DNA of 19,062 bases from Gemmataceae bacterium. GTDB lineage: Bacteria; Planctomycetota; Planctomycetia; Gemmatales; Gemmataceae. The translations under genes and the position numbers were made by a program. Every line of letters starts with the position of its first letter. The first letter of the stretch is position 1. The notes beneath the pieces are model-generated. The model saw only the letters and a program-made list of their open reading frames with translations. It made no database searches and was not told where the DNA came from. Below, piece by piece: positions 1 to 7,831 of this stretch. The DNA lies in contig JADLBT010000276.1 of the NCBI GenBank assembly GCA_020847555.1, positions 1 through 19,062 of the forward strand. The letters run 5' to 3'.

Positions 1-1
1 G

Positions 2-223
2 AGCGGACTCGACGAGCGGCAGGCGGCGGAGCGAGCGGTGACAGCGGTCGAGCAACTCAAGGCCGCCATCGGCATCCCGCAGCGGCTGCGCGATCTGGGG
101 GTACGCGAGGACCAGCTGCGGCCGTTCGCGGAGAAGGCGTTCGGGATCAGGCGCATCCTGCGCGTCAATCCACGGCCGGTGACCGCCGACGACCTGGAAG
201 GGATCCTGCGCGCCGCGTACTGA
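2..223 (+). CDS. Iron-containing alcohol dehydrogenase, C-terminal fragment (5' end outside window)
   Basis: The reading frame is open from base 2 to a TGA at 221-223, giving about 73 residues that continue a gene starting upstream of the window. The segment matches the last helical part of group III (iron-dependent) alcohol dehydrogenases: an IGIPQRLRDLGV stretch, then a helix with an alanine-rich face, then NPRPVT and a final helix ending ILRAAY. These enzymes reduce aldehydes or oxidise alcohols in the cytoplasm with NAD(P) and a divalent metal. The metal ligands and nucleotide-binding domain lie outside the window, so substrate and activity cannot be judged. The GTG at 38 is an internal codon, because family-like sequence is already readable upstream of it. 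The gene converges on the sheath gene that ends at 462. Confidence 0.82.
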   Translation, partial: SGLDERQAAERAVTAVEQLKAAIGIPQRLRDLGVREDQLRPFAEKAFGIRRILRVNPRPVTADDLEGILRAAY

Positions 224-310
224 GCGCGGCAGAAAGCAGGCTGCTGGAGTGTTTACCAGCCGCGCGCCGGCGCGCGGAGCTAAGGGCTAGCGGGCCAAAC
301 CCCACGACGC

Positions 311-376
311 CGACGAGCCGAAAGCGTAAGCGACGGCTTTGTCCAGGCTGCCGTCGCTTACACCTCTGGCTCGTCG
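311..376. terminator. Long intergenic inverted repeat between convergent genes
   Basis: The left arm at 311-336 and the right arm at 351-376 pair at 22 of 26 positions around a 14-base loop. The arms begin CGACGAGCC and end in GTAAGCGACGG. The repeat sits between the stop at 223 (+) and the stop at 462 (-), so it could end transcription from both sides. There is no T-tract, so a classical intrinsic terminator is not proven. From memory, sequences of the form GAGCCGAAAGCGTAAGCGACGG recur in planctomycete genomes, so this may instead be a dispersed REP-like element. The remainder of 224-461 shows no gene. Confidence 0.5.
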
Positions 377-461
377 CGTTTGGTCCGCCAGTCCTTACCA
401 ACGCTCAATGGCAAGTCATTGCGTCGCTCTTCCCCGACCGCTCCCACTGCGGCCGTGCCTG

Positions 462-1985
462 TCACGCCCACCGGCCGGCGAGCGCGGTCGGCGTCGCGGC
501 CAGCGACTGGAACCGCCCCAGCCGCACCCGGTCTGTCCCCTGCACCGACAGCAACGGCATCACGCCCGCGCCCAGTATCCGACCGGCGGCCCGGTCGCTC
601 AGTGCGGCCTCGGCGCACGGCTTCAGCTGGCTCTCTCCGTCTTCGCGGTAGATGTGGGCGGGCAGGCTGCCGATCTCCAGCACCTCGTCCGGACGCAGAT
701 CCCACCCGAAGCGGTTGAACCCCTGGCCGAGCAGCAGCGCGCACGCGAACGCTGGATTGCCCCACAGGTAGTCCTGGTGCCGCGCGCCGGGCGGCAGTTC
801 CTCGAACTTGAACTCCTCGGTCACGCCGGCCCCGCGGCCGTAGGGCAGGCGCAGCAAGAAGCGCGGCGCCGCCAGTCCCAGAGAGGACGCCTGCGCGGTG
901 CCGCGCAGCGCCTGCCACACCTCGCTCGCCGCCGGGTCGAACACGGCCGTCCAGTCGTCCGGGTCCGGCGTCACGGCGACCGACGGACACCCGAAAAGGC
1001 GCGTGTCGGCCCCGGCCAGGAACGGCGCCCCGGCGGCCGCCGCGACCAGGCCGATGCGCGCCAGGAGCAAGGCGTCCTCGGTCGTCGGACCGAAGGTGTA
1101 GTTGCCGATCAGCAGCGCCCACGGCTGTCCGCCCGCCGTTCCGGCCGCGCGCTCGACGAATAGCTTGCAGGTGTTGGTGGAGCGGAGGTCATCGGCCGCG
1201 TCCAGATCGGCCGCCAGATCCTCGCGGCGCACGTCGAGGAGATACAGGTGCAGCCCCTCGTCGGTGTCCAGACGGCGGATGAGCAGAGCGACAGCGCGCC
1301 ACGCCGCCTCCAGCGCCTGGAAGTCGGGGTGGTGCAGGATGGCCCGCATCTGCCCGGAGGTGGCCTCGTCCACCCGGGCGACCAGTTCCTTCTGATCGGG
1401 GTCGGTGCCCGGGACCAGGTACGGAGCGACGGCCTGGCGAAGGAAAGCGTTCCAGTCGGCGGCGCCGCCGGGAACCGGGGCCGGCTCGGGTGTGATCGGG
1501 CCGCCCAAAATTTGCTCCAGCAGCGAGCCCGAGTCGGCTGGCGGGGGCGCCGGTTGTGGGTTCTCGGCGGAGGCGGCGCTTCCGGCCCAGCCGCGCACCT
1601 CGGCCGCCGCCTTCGCGAAGGTGGACGAGTTCCCCAGCCGCCGCCGCAGATCGCGCAGCGCCTCGAACGCGCCCAGGCGCCCGAACAGGCGGTCGGGGTG
1701 GAAGTCGTCCAGCTCGCCGAACCGGACCGTCACCGGCGCCGCCCCCGGGCCGGTGAGGGGCAGGCGAACCTGGGGATCGAACCGGGCCATGACGTCGTCG
1801 AAGTTGTCGCGGTCGATTCGGACCGGGCGGGCGTCGGCGAGGGAGCGCGGCGGTCCGCCCCGACCGCTGAAATCCCCGAGCAGGGCGATCCGGAAGAGCG
1901 TCTCCTCCGTCGGCTTCGCGGCGCCGACGGGGCCGCCGGCGGTCAGGTTAAGGCTCCCAAGCTGGAAGTTCCACGGCGTGGTCAT
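462..1985 (-). CDS. TssB-TssC-like contractile sheath protein (type VI secretion sheath family), fused form
   Basis: This 507-residue protein joins two sheath-type regions. Residues 28-120 look like TssB/VipA: the strand FRIALLGDFSGRG followed by FGELDDFHPDRLFGR and a helix. A Pro/Ala-rich linker at about 140-175 follows. Residues 180-507 look like TssC/VipB: AILHHPDFQALEAAWR, FLLRLPYGRG, EEFKFEELP, DYLWGNPAFACA, then KPCAEAALSDRAAGR and GVMPLLS near the end. In type VI systems the TssB and TssC subunits assemble into a contractile cytoplasmic sheath; here one chain carries both signatures, and the TssC part seems compact. The ATG at 1985 has a good GGAGGG site at 1995-2000, 9 bases upstream. 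No other secretion gene lies nearby (tube, baseplate, ClpV or membrane complex), so it is an orphan within this window. Whether it makes a working sheath is unknown. Confidence 0.85.
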   Translation of the reverse strand: MTTPWNFQLGSLNLTAGGPVGAAKPTEETLFRIALLGDFSGRGGPPRSLADARPVRIDRDNFDDVMARFDPQVRLPLTGPGAAPVTVRFGELDDFHPDRLFGRLGAFEALRDLRRRLGNSSTFAKAAAEVRGWAGSAASAENPQPAPPPADSGSLLEQILGGPITPEPAPVPGGAADWNAFLRQAVAPYLVPGTDPDQKELVARVDEATSGQMRAILHHPDFQALEAAWRAVALLIRRLDTDEGLHLYLLDVRREDLAADLDAADDLRSTNTCKLFVERAAGTAGGQPWALLIGNYTFGPTTEDALLLARIGLVAAAAGAPFLAGADTRLFGCPSVAVTPDPDDWTAVFDPAASEVWQALRGTAQASSLGLAAPRFLLRLPYGRGAGVTEEFKFEELPPGARHQDYLWGNPAFACALLLGQGFNRFGWDLRPDEVLEIGSLPAHIYREDGESQLKPCAEAALSDRAAGRILGAGVMPLLSVQGTDRVRLGRFQSLAATPTALAGRWA

Positions 1986-2093
1986 GGCGAGTCGCCCTCC
2001 GGGGTGTTGCCGCTACCGAGCCTCGCCGCGCCTGCCGGACAGGCCCGGCAAACATGACCGGACCGGGCGGCGCGCGGTCGGCCGATCGCCGGT

Positions 2094-2122
2094 ATTATGA
2101 CCGTCCCCCAGCGCCGCCGCAA
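2094..2122 (-). promoter_or_regulatory. Candidate sigma70-type promoter for the sheath gene
   Basis: On the minus strand, TTGCGG (bases 2117-2122) and CATAAT (2094-2099) are separated by 17 bases. The -10 matches the consensus at 5 of 6 positions and the -35 at 3 of 6. It lies about 110 bases upstream of the ATG at 1985, in a gap (1986-2205) with no gene. This is a sequence match only. Confidence 0.3.
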
Positions 2123-2205
2123 GCTGCGGCCGCCACGGCCCGGACCTGTCGGATGCCCCCGGAGCAACAGGGTGTGCAATCCGGCCAGGCGGCGGGGAAA
2201 CCCAA

Positions 2206-3129
2206 TCAGGACACGAGGGCGAGCACGCCCAGGCCGTAGAAGGTGTACTCGACGTCGGCCTGCTCGTCCCACACCGCTGCCCGGAACCCGCCGCCCGGGG
2301 CTTCCAGTCCTTCCGCGTAGCTCCGCACTGCTTCAGCGTCGATCCGCTCGAGCGCATCGAGCTGGGCCAGCGTCCAGGTGCCGGTGAAGGTTGAGAGCAG
2401 ATCGGCCAGCGGGATGCGGGCGTTGGCGCGCAGCCCTCCCTCGTCGGAAGCCGCCTGCGTCAGGAACGAGACGATGCGGTCGCGCTCGTCGGTGCCGGGG
2501 TCGCTGTCGAGGATCTGCAAGATGCCGACGGCGGCGGCGGTCGGGTTGGTGCCGCTGCGCCGCATCGGGGCGAACTCCACATACCCGCCGTCGTCGCGCT
2601 GGCGCGACCGGACGAAGCGCAGCACGTCCTCGGGGCGTGGCAGCGGCCGGTTGAGGAGTTGGTAGCAGAGGGCGACGAGGAAGGTGTGGTAGGTGCTGCC
2701 CGAGACGGCGCCGGTTTCCTTCGCGTACCCGCCGTCGGGGGCGCGGAACGTCTCCAGGGTCGCGGCCACGCGCTCCGGCCAGTCGGCGGGGCTGTCGGCG
2801 AGCACGTCCGGGCCGCCCCCCGCCTGGACCAGGACGCAGCCGTAGAGAAGCGAGTGAAAATCGACCACGCTGGCGTGTCCGCCCAGGCTGCGACGCAGGA
2901 ACCCGGCGGCACGCGCACACACCGCGGGCGTCAGCGTGTCGAGGATCGCCAGGCCGCGCAGGGCGAAGCTGGTGTAATAGAGGTCCGATTCGCCGGCCCG
3001 GCCGGAGAACCCGCCGTCCGGATTTTGGAGTCCGGCCAGATAGGTGGCATGGCGGACGCGGAAGTCGGCCGACCGGCGCTCCAGACCCTCGGCGAGTCGA
3101 GTGGTCAGGCGCTGCAGGTAGTGGTCCAT
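2206..3129 (-). CDS. Prenyltransferase/squalene-oxidase repeat protein (protein prenyltransferase beta-like toroid)
   Basis: This 307-residue protein is built of alpha-alpha hairpin repeats marked by glycine-rich turns: NPDGGFSG (37-44), PDGGYAKE (131-138), DDGGYVE (179-185), DEGGL (229-233) and APGGGF (277-282). This is the toroid fold of the beta subunits of protein farnesyl/geranylgeranyl transferases and of terpene cyclases. The pieces closest to Rab geranylgeranyltransferase beta are DLYYTSFALRGLAIL (49-63) and DVEYTFYGLGVLAL near the C-terminus. Where eukaryotic beta subunits have a zinc-binding His in a D-x-x-H-T context, this protein has Tyr (DVEYT), so catalysis as a zinc prenyltransferase is doubtful. 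No signal peptide is seen, so it is probably cytoplasmic. The ATG at 3129 has only a weak ribosome site. The substrate is unknown. Confidence 0.8.
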   Translation of the reverse strand: MDHYLQRLTTRLAEGLERRSADFRVRHATYLAGLQNPDGGFSGRAGESDLYYTSFALRGLAILDTLTPAVCARAAGFLRRSLGGHASVVDFHSLLYGCVLVQAGGGPDVLADSPADWPERVAATLETFRAPDGGYAKETGAVSGSTYHTFLVALCYQLLNRPLPRPEDVLRFVRSRQRDDGGYVEFAPMRRSGTNPTAAAVGILQILDSDPGTDERDRIVSFLTQAASDEGGLRANARIPLADLLSTFTGTWTLAQLDALERIDAEAVRSYAEGLEAPGGGFRAAVWDEQADVEYTFYGLGVLALVS

Positions 3130-3166
3130 GAAGTCATCCCGCTCAGTCGCCGCGCTTCCGCCGACG

Positions 3167-3219
3167 GACCAGCCCGGAGCGCCAGCGCCCAGGGTGAGGA
3201 TAGGGGGCGCGGGCTGGTC
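3167..3219 (-). terminator. Inverted repeat downstream of the cardiolipin synthase gene
   Basis: GACCAGCCCG at 3167-3176 is a perfect 10-base complement of CGGGCTGGTC at 3210-3219. The 33-base interior is GC-rich and could pair further. It begins about 23 bases after the stop codon at 3242 on the minus strand and fills most of the gap before the gene starting at 3129. It lacks a T-tract. It is either a terminator or a member of a dispersed planctomycete hairpin family. Confidence 0.45.
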
Positions 3220-3241
3220 AGGACACCCGCGCGGCCCCCGG

Positions 3242-4714
3242 TCAGAGGTACGGCGAGAGGAGGCGGGCCAGGCCGTCGCGCAGCCGGACCGGCAAACTCC
3301 GGCCGTCCACGTCCGCCAACGTCACCCGGCTGGCCCGGCGAATCTTCTCGTGCCCCAGCGCCTCCAGCGTCCGGGCCAGGCCGACGTCGCAGCACTCCAG
3401 GTCGAACTCGAAGTTCAGTCGCAGACTGCGCGGATCCCAGTTGGACGACCCGACCAGCGCCCAGGCGCCATCGACGACCAGCAGCTTGGTATGATCGAAC
3501 GGCGGCGGCGTCAGCCAGACGCGGCACCCGCGTTCGAGCACCTGCCACAGCATCGCCGTCGAGGCCCACTGCACCAGCCGCAGGTTGTTCACCCGCGGCA
3601 GCACGATGTCCACCGTCACCCCCCGCAGCGCGGCGACGCCCAGCGCCGTGATCAGCGCCACGTCGGGCAGGAAGTACGGCGTTACGATCAGCAGCGAGCA
3701 GCGGGCGCAGGCGACGGCCCCCAGCAGGCTCAGACGCAGCTTCTCGAAATCCTCGTCGGGTCCGTCCACGATCCCGCGCGCGAGAACCGGACCGGCCGGC
3801 GTCAGCGGCGGGAACCAGCGCTCCCCGTGCAGCACCTCGCCGGTGCAGAAGGCCCAGTCGTCCGCGAGCACCTCCTGAAGGTGGGCCACCACCGGCCCCT
3901 CGACCCGGAAGTGCAGATCCTGTACCGGCGAGGGCGGATTGAGGCTGAGCAGACAGCCCTCGCGGATGTTCATGCCGCCCGCGAAGCCGACGCGGCCGTC
4001 AACCACGAGGAGTTTGCGATGGTTGCGCAGGTTGCCGAACCGAAAGCGCGTCAGCAACAGCGTGGGCATGAACCGGGCGACGGCGACGCCCGCCCGGCGC
4101 AGGGCACGCACGATCGACGGCAGGCTGTAGCGTGCGCCGACGTCATCGATCAGAACGCGCGCCTCGACGCCGCGGGCGACCACGCGGGCCAGGGCGTCGA
4201 GGAACATCCGGCCGGCTCGATCGTTGTCGAAGATGTAGGTGCTGAGCAGGATGAAGTCGGCGGCGCCGTCAATGGCGCTCACCATCGCCGGGTACGCCGC
4301 GTCGCCGCCGCACAGCGGTTCGACGCGGTTGCCGCCCAGCAACGGCCGGTCGGTGAGCGTGCCGACGAGCTGGGCGAGAGCAGCCAGGTGGCCGGTCCCG
4401 GGACCGAGGAGGGCGGCCAGTTCCGCGGGCTCGGGGCGGTACGGGCTGGGCGGGAGCGGGACGTCGGGCTGGCCGGCGCGGAGTACCCGCGCCCGCCGGC
4501 GGATGCGGTTGACCCCTAGCAGGGTGTACAGCAAGGCACCCAGAAACGGCACCAGCCAGATAAACCCGACCCAGGAGACGGCGGCCCGAGCGTCGCGCTT
4601 GTACAGGATGACGTGGCCGGAGGCGGCCAGCGCCAGGCCGACGTCCAGCACCACGAGGGCGTATGGCCAGACGTCGCCGATCCAGGCGACGGGGGTGATG
4701 GGAAGTGCGGCCAC
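3242..4714 (-). CDS. cls: Cardiolipin synthase (phospholipase D superfamily)
   Basis: Bacterial cardiolipin synthases join two phosphatidylglycerols, releasing glycerol, at the cytoplasmic membrane. Two N-terminal membrane helices are visible (about residues 14-38 and 47-67), followed by two HKD active sites: H232-K234-D239 in NHRKLLVVDG and H408-K410-D415 in DHTKLLVVDG. Each is followed by the usual GG/GS-x-N segment (GGMNI and GSSNWDPRS). At about 490 residues the length is normal for the family. The open frame extends upstream to a TTG at 4771, but that start would lie against a perfect 15-base hairpin (4732-4769). I prefer the GTG at 4714, which gives a short tail before the first helix, although no clear ribosome site precedes it. 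The gene follows the EF-G-like gene on the same strand. Confidence 0.9.
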   Translation of the reverse strand: MAALPITPVAWIGDVWPYALVVLDVGLALAASGHVILYKRDARAAVSWVGFIWLVPFLGALLYTLLGVNRIRRRARVLRAGQPDVPLPPSPYRPEPAELAALLGPGTGHLAALAQLVGTLTDRPLLGGNRVEPLCGGDAAYPAMVSAIDGAADFILLSTYIFDNDRAGRMFLDALARVVARGVEARVLIDDVGARYSLPSIVRALRRAGVAVARFMPTLLLTRFRFGNLRNHRKLLVVDGRVGFAGGMNIREGCLLSLNPPSPVQDLHFRVEGPVVAHLQEVLADDWAFCTGEVLHGERWFPPLTPAGPVLARGIVDGPDEDFEKLRLSLLGAVACARCSLLIVTPYFLPDVALITALGVAALRGVTVDIVLPRVNNLRLVQWASTAMLWQVLERGCRVWLTPPPFDHTKLLVVDGAWALVGSSNWDPRSLRLNFEFDLECCDVGLARTLEALGHEKIRRASRVTLADVDGRSLPVRLRDGLARLLSPYL

Positions 4715-4731
4715 GATGTCCGTGCGGGTTC

Positions 4732-4769
4732 GCCGGGCGGCCCGTCGGGGGGCAGACGGGCCGCCCGGC
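4732..4769 (-). terminator. Strong perfect hairpin after the EF-G-like gene
   Basis: A 15-base arm at 4732-4746 (GCCGGGCGGCCCGTC) is perfectly complementary to 4755-4769, with an 8-base loop GGGGGGCA on the plus strand. On the minus strand it starts 8 bases after the TGA of the EF-G-like gene (4777-4779). No T-tract follows, so it is a terminator-like or transcript-stabilising structure rather than a textbook intrinsic terminator. Its position argues against starting cls at 4771. Confidence 0.6.
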
Positions 4770-4776
4770 AACGCGG

Positions 4777-6918
4777 TCAGTCCTCCTCCTCCTCCTGCAC
4801 CTTCGCCTTGCTGACGATCTGCTGCTGGACGTTGCCCGGCACCTGATCGTAGTGGCTGAACTCCATCGTGTACGATCCGGTGCCCTGCGTGATGCTGCCG
4901 AGCTGGGCGGCGTAGCGCGTCACCTCCGCCAGCGGCACCCGGCCGCTGATGACGGCCAGGTCGCCCGGTAGGCTGTCCTGGTTCTCGATCCGCGCCCGTT
5001 TGGTATTCAGGTCGCCCAGGATGGCGCCGGTATACTTCGACGGGACCGTCACCTCCAGGTGGACGATCGGCTCCAGCAACACCGGGCGGGCCGCCTGGAA
5101 CGCCTGCCGGAACGCCATCCGCGCCGCCGTCTTGAACGCCGCCTCGGAGCTATCGACCGGATGGTCCTTGCCCTCCCACACCTCGACCGCCACGTCCTGG
5201 ACGCGGTAGCCGGCCAGCGCCCCGCGCTCCAGCACCTCCTTGCAGCCCTTCTCGACCGCCGGGATGACCTGGTTGGGGATCGTCCCGCCGACGACCGTGT
5301 CGAGGAACGCGAAGTTGTGGTCCGGCTCGTAGTGGGTGGCGCGGATCTTCTCGAAGTGGTCCTTGTTGGCGAACCTCTCGGCCAGCTGGGCCTCGTCGTG
5401 GATATCGAGATCCTTGAGCGGGTAGACGCGCAGCGCCACCTCGCCGAACTGGCCGCGGCCGCCGGTCTGTTTCTTGTGCCGGTAGCGGGCCTCGCCCTTG
5501 GCGGTGATCGTCTCGCGGTACGGGATCTTCGGCTCCTTGGTCGTGATCTCGACGTCGAAGCGCTTCTTGAGCCGCTGCTGCATCACGTCCAGGTGCAGCT
5601 GCGTCATGCCGGTGATGACCAGTTCCTTCGTCTGGCTGTCGCGCGTCACCTTGAACGTCTGGTCTTCATCCGACAGCTTGTGCAGGGCGCCCGAAATCTT
5701 CTGCTCGTCACCGCGCGACTTCGGCTCGACGGCCAGGCCGAACATCGGCGTCGGCCAGCTCGGCCGCGGCAGTTTTGGCGCCTGGGCGCTGCTCCCGAGC
5801 GTGTCGCCGATGGCCAGGTCTTCCACCTTCGCGACCGCCACGATGTCGCCCGGCCCGACCTCGGCCACATTCTCGTGCGCCTTGCCCTGCATCAGCAGCA
5901 GGCCGCCGGTACGCGATGACTTGCCGGTGCGGACGTTGACGATCGGCTGCTCGGCGGTCAGGCGCCCGGACAGCACGCGGAAGAAGCTCAGGTTGCCGAC
6001 GAACTTGTCGGACAGCGTCTTGAACACCTGGGCGACGAACTCGCCCGACTCCTTCGCCTCGACCGGAACCTCCGCCGCCCTGTCGCCGCTGCCCTTGACG
6101 GCGGTCCGCGGCCGCACCTGGGCGGGGGAGATGGCGTAGGCGGCGAGGGCGTCCAGCAATTCGGTGACGCCGATGTCCTTCTTCGCGGCGGTGCAGAAGA
6201 TCGGCACGACCGACCCGGCGGCGAGCGCCCTGGGGAAGGCGGCCGCCAGCTCCTCGGCACTGACGGTGCCCTCGCCGAGGTACTTCTCCATCAGCTCCTC
6301 GTCCGCCTCGACGATGGCATCGACGAGCTTCGACCGGGCGTCGTTGACATCGACCGCGGCCCCCGCCGTGCTGTCCGGTGGGTTGAGGACGTCGAGGACA
6401 CCCTTGAACTGGGCGCCGACACCGAGCGGGACGTTGCACAGGACGCACGCCTTGCTGAGGCTCTCCTGAATCGCCTTCACCAGCTCGGGAAAGTGGACGT
6501 TGTCGGCGTCCACCTTGTTGATGACGAGGATGCGGGCGAGGCCGCGTTTGCCGGCCTCGGCGAACATGCGGCGGGTGTTGACCTGCACCCCCGACGGGGC
6601 CGAGACGACGATGACCGCGTTGTCGGCCGCGTTCAGCGCCTCCAGCGCGGCGCCGACGAAGTCGGGCTTGCCGGGTGTGTCGAGCAGGTAGAGCTTCTTG
6701 CCCTTGTGCTCCAGGTGCAGGACGGTGGTGTCGATGGAGTACTTGCGCTCGCGCTCCTCCTCGTCGTAGTCGGAGACGCTCGTCCCGTCGTCCACGCTGC
6801 CGCGCCGGTCCACCGCCTTCGCCTTGAATAGCAGGGCATCGGCGAGCGAGGTCTTGCCCGCCTGCTCGTGCCCCACCAGGGCGATGTCGCGGATGTCTTC
6901 CACACGAGTCTTGGCCAT
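4777..6918 (-). CDS. Elongation factor G-like translational GTPase (EF-G2/FusA2-type paralogue)
   Basis: At 713 residues this has normal EF-G length. It carries the G1 loop GHEQAGKTS (16-24), a G3 motif DTPGKPDF (80-87) and the G4 motif NKVD (134-137). Later EF-G domain features include YRETI, ARYRHKKQTGGRGQFG in the domain IV region, and SKYTGAILGDLNTKRARI in domain V. In canonical EF-G the G3 motif is DTPGHVDF, and its His positions the hydrolytic water; here it is Lys84. Loss of that His is typical of EF-G-like paralogues such as actinobacterial FusA2, so this is probably not the housekeeping EF-G. The protein ends in an acidic tail (QEEEED). The ATG at 6918 has a GGGAGA ribosome site 6 bases upstream, so the upstream extension to 7014 is rejected. 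It follows hisA on the same strand. Confidence 0.9.
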   Translation of the reverse strand: MAKTRVEDIRDIALVGHEQAGKTSLADALLFKAKAVDRRGSVDDGTSVSDYDEEERERKYSIDTTVLHLEHKGKKLYLLDTPGKPDFVGAALEALNAADNAVIVVSAPSGVQVNTRRMFAEAGKRGLARILVINKVDADNVHFPELVKAIQESLSKACVLCNVPLGVGAQFKGVLDVLNPPDSTAGAAVDVNDARSKLVDAIVEADEELMEKYLGEGTVSAEELAAAFPRALAAGSVVPIFCTAAKKDIGVTELLDALAAYAISPAQVRPRTAVKGSGDRAAEVPVEAKESGEFVAQVFKTLSDKFVGNLSFFRVLSGRLTAEQPIVNVRTGKSSRTGGLLLMQGKAHENVAEVGPGDIVAVAKVEDLAIGDTLGSSAQAPKLPRPSWPTPMFGLAVEPKSRGDEQKISGALHKLSDEDQTFKVTRDSQTKELVITGMTQLHLDVMQQRLKKRFDVEITTKEPKIPYRETITAKGEARYRHKKQTGGRGQFGEVALRVYPLKDLDIHDEAQLAERFANKDHFEKIRATHYEPDHNFAFLDTVVGGTIPNQVIPAVEKGCKEVLERGALAGYRVQDVAVEVWEGKDHPVDSSEAAFKTAARMAFRQAFQAARPVLLEPIVHLEVTVPSKYTGAILGDLNTKRARIENQDSLPGDLAVISGRVPLAEVTRYAAQLGSITQGTGSYTMEFSHYDQVPGNVQQQIVSKAKVQEEEED

Positions 6919-6982
6919 GTCTATCTCCCGATCTCGAATCGCGGGGTGCAGATCGCGGCTGGAAGCCAACGGCCCTGTTGTT

Positions 6983-7738
6983 TCACTCCGCTGTCTGCGC
7001 GCCGCGCGCTGCAATGCGTATGGCTTCGGTCAGGTCGAGCCGGCCCTCGTACAGGGCGCGGCCCACGATGCACCCGGCCAGGTGCAGGCCGGCCAGCCGT
7101 TCGATGTCCTCCGGGGTGGTTACGCCCCCGGACGCGATGACAGGCAGGGCGACGGCGTCCGCCATCTCCGCGAGAGCGGCCACGTTCGGCCCCGCCAGCA
7201 TGCCGTCGCGGCTGATGTCGGTGTAGACGAGGGCGGCGAGCGGCCACGTCTCGCACCGCCGAGCCAGGTCCAGGGCCGAACAGTCGGAGGTGGCGAGCCA
7301 GCCGTGGGTGGCCACGCGGCCGTGCCGGGCGTCGATGCCGAGGACCACCTTGCCGGCGAAGCGCTCGCAAATGGCCCGGAACCCGTCCGGATCCTGCAGC
7401 GCCCGGGTGCCGAGGATGACGCGGTCCACGCCCCAGGAGAGGGCCGCGGCGACATCCGCCTCGGTCCGGAGGCCGCCGCCGAGCTGGCACGGCACGCCGG
7501 CCGCCTGGACGATGGCGCGGACGCTCGGGCCGTTTACCGGCCGGCCTTCCCGGGCGCCGTCGAGATCCACGAGGTGCAGGTAGCGGGCGCCCTGATCGAC
7601 CCAGCGCCGCGCCATGGCAGTCGGGTCGGCGCCGAAGACGGTTTCCTGGTCGTAGTCGCCCTGCCGGAGGCGGACGCACTGGCCCCCTCGCAGATCGATC
7701 GCCGGCAGGATGAAGTTCTCAACGCCTCGCGGCTTCAC
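6983..7738 (-). CDS. hisA: HisA: phosphoribosylformimino-5-aminoimidazole carboxamide ribotide isomerase
   Basis: HisA catalyses the Amadori rearrangement of ProFAR to PRFAR, the fourth step of histidine synthesis, in the cytoplasm. This 251-residue TIM barrel shows the first catalytic Asp in LPAIDLRGG (D15) and the second in VVLGIDARHG (D136). It also has the phosphate-binding GGGLR (88-91) and ASGGV (202-206) loops and YTDISRDGM (172-180). The start is inferred as GTG at 7738, preceded by an AGGA site; no ATG lies before the first barrel strand, and the longer reading to 7804 would add 22 residues not typical of HisA. It lies 84 bases after hisH on the same strand, so co-transcription is likely. 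Confidence 0.95.
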   Translation of the reverse strand: MKPRGVENFILPAIDLRGGQCVRLRQGDYDQETVFGADPTAMARRWVDQGARYLHLVDLDGAREGRPVNGPSVRAIVQAAGVPCQLGGGLRTEADVAAALSWGVDRVILGTRALQDPDGFRAICERFAGKVVLGIDARHGRVATHGWLATSDCSALDLARRCETWPLAALVYTDISRDGMLAGPNVAALAEMADAVALPVIASGGVTTPEDIERLAGLHLAGCIVGRALYEGRLDLTEAIRIAARGAQTAE

Positions 7739-7805
7739 TGACGGTGTTCCTGGCCAGCACGCGAGGGCCGGCGGGTCGTTTGCGGAAACGCCTTGCGGCG
7801 GCACA

Positions 7806-7831
7806 GTGCGATACGGGGCAGTTTATCGCAC
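7806..7831 (-). terminator. Small hairpin at the hisH stop
   Basis: GTGCGATA at 7806-7813 is a perfect 8-base complement of TATCGCAC at 7824-7831, with a 10-base loop. The stem overlaps the hisH stop codon (7823-7825). It could be a weak terminator or a stabilising structure in a hisH-hisA transcript. No T-tract follows. Confidence 0.3.

Noticed and set aside
462..1985. A complete type VI secretion locus
   Set aside because: Only the sheath-like gene is present; no tube, baseplate, ATPase or membrane-complex gene is found in the window.
3128..4519. A 463-codon plus-strand open frame
   Set aside because: It is antisense to cardiolipin synthase, which has both HKD motifs; the translation looks like a GC-rich shadow.
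6919..7014. 32-residue N-terminal extension of the EF-G-like protein
   Set aside because: The ATG at 6918 has a good ribosome site, and MAKTRVEDIRDIALVGH is the normal EF-G-like beginning. The extension would also overlap the end of hisA.
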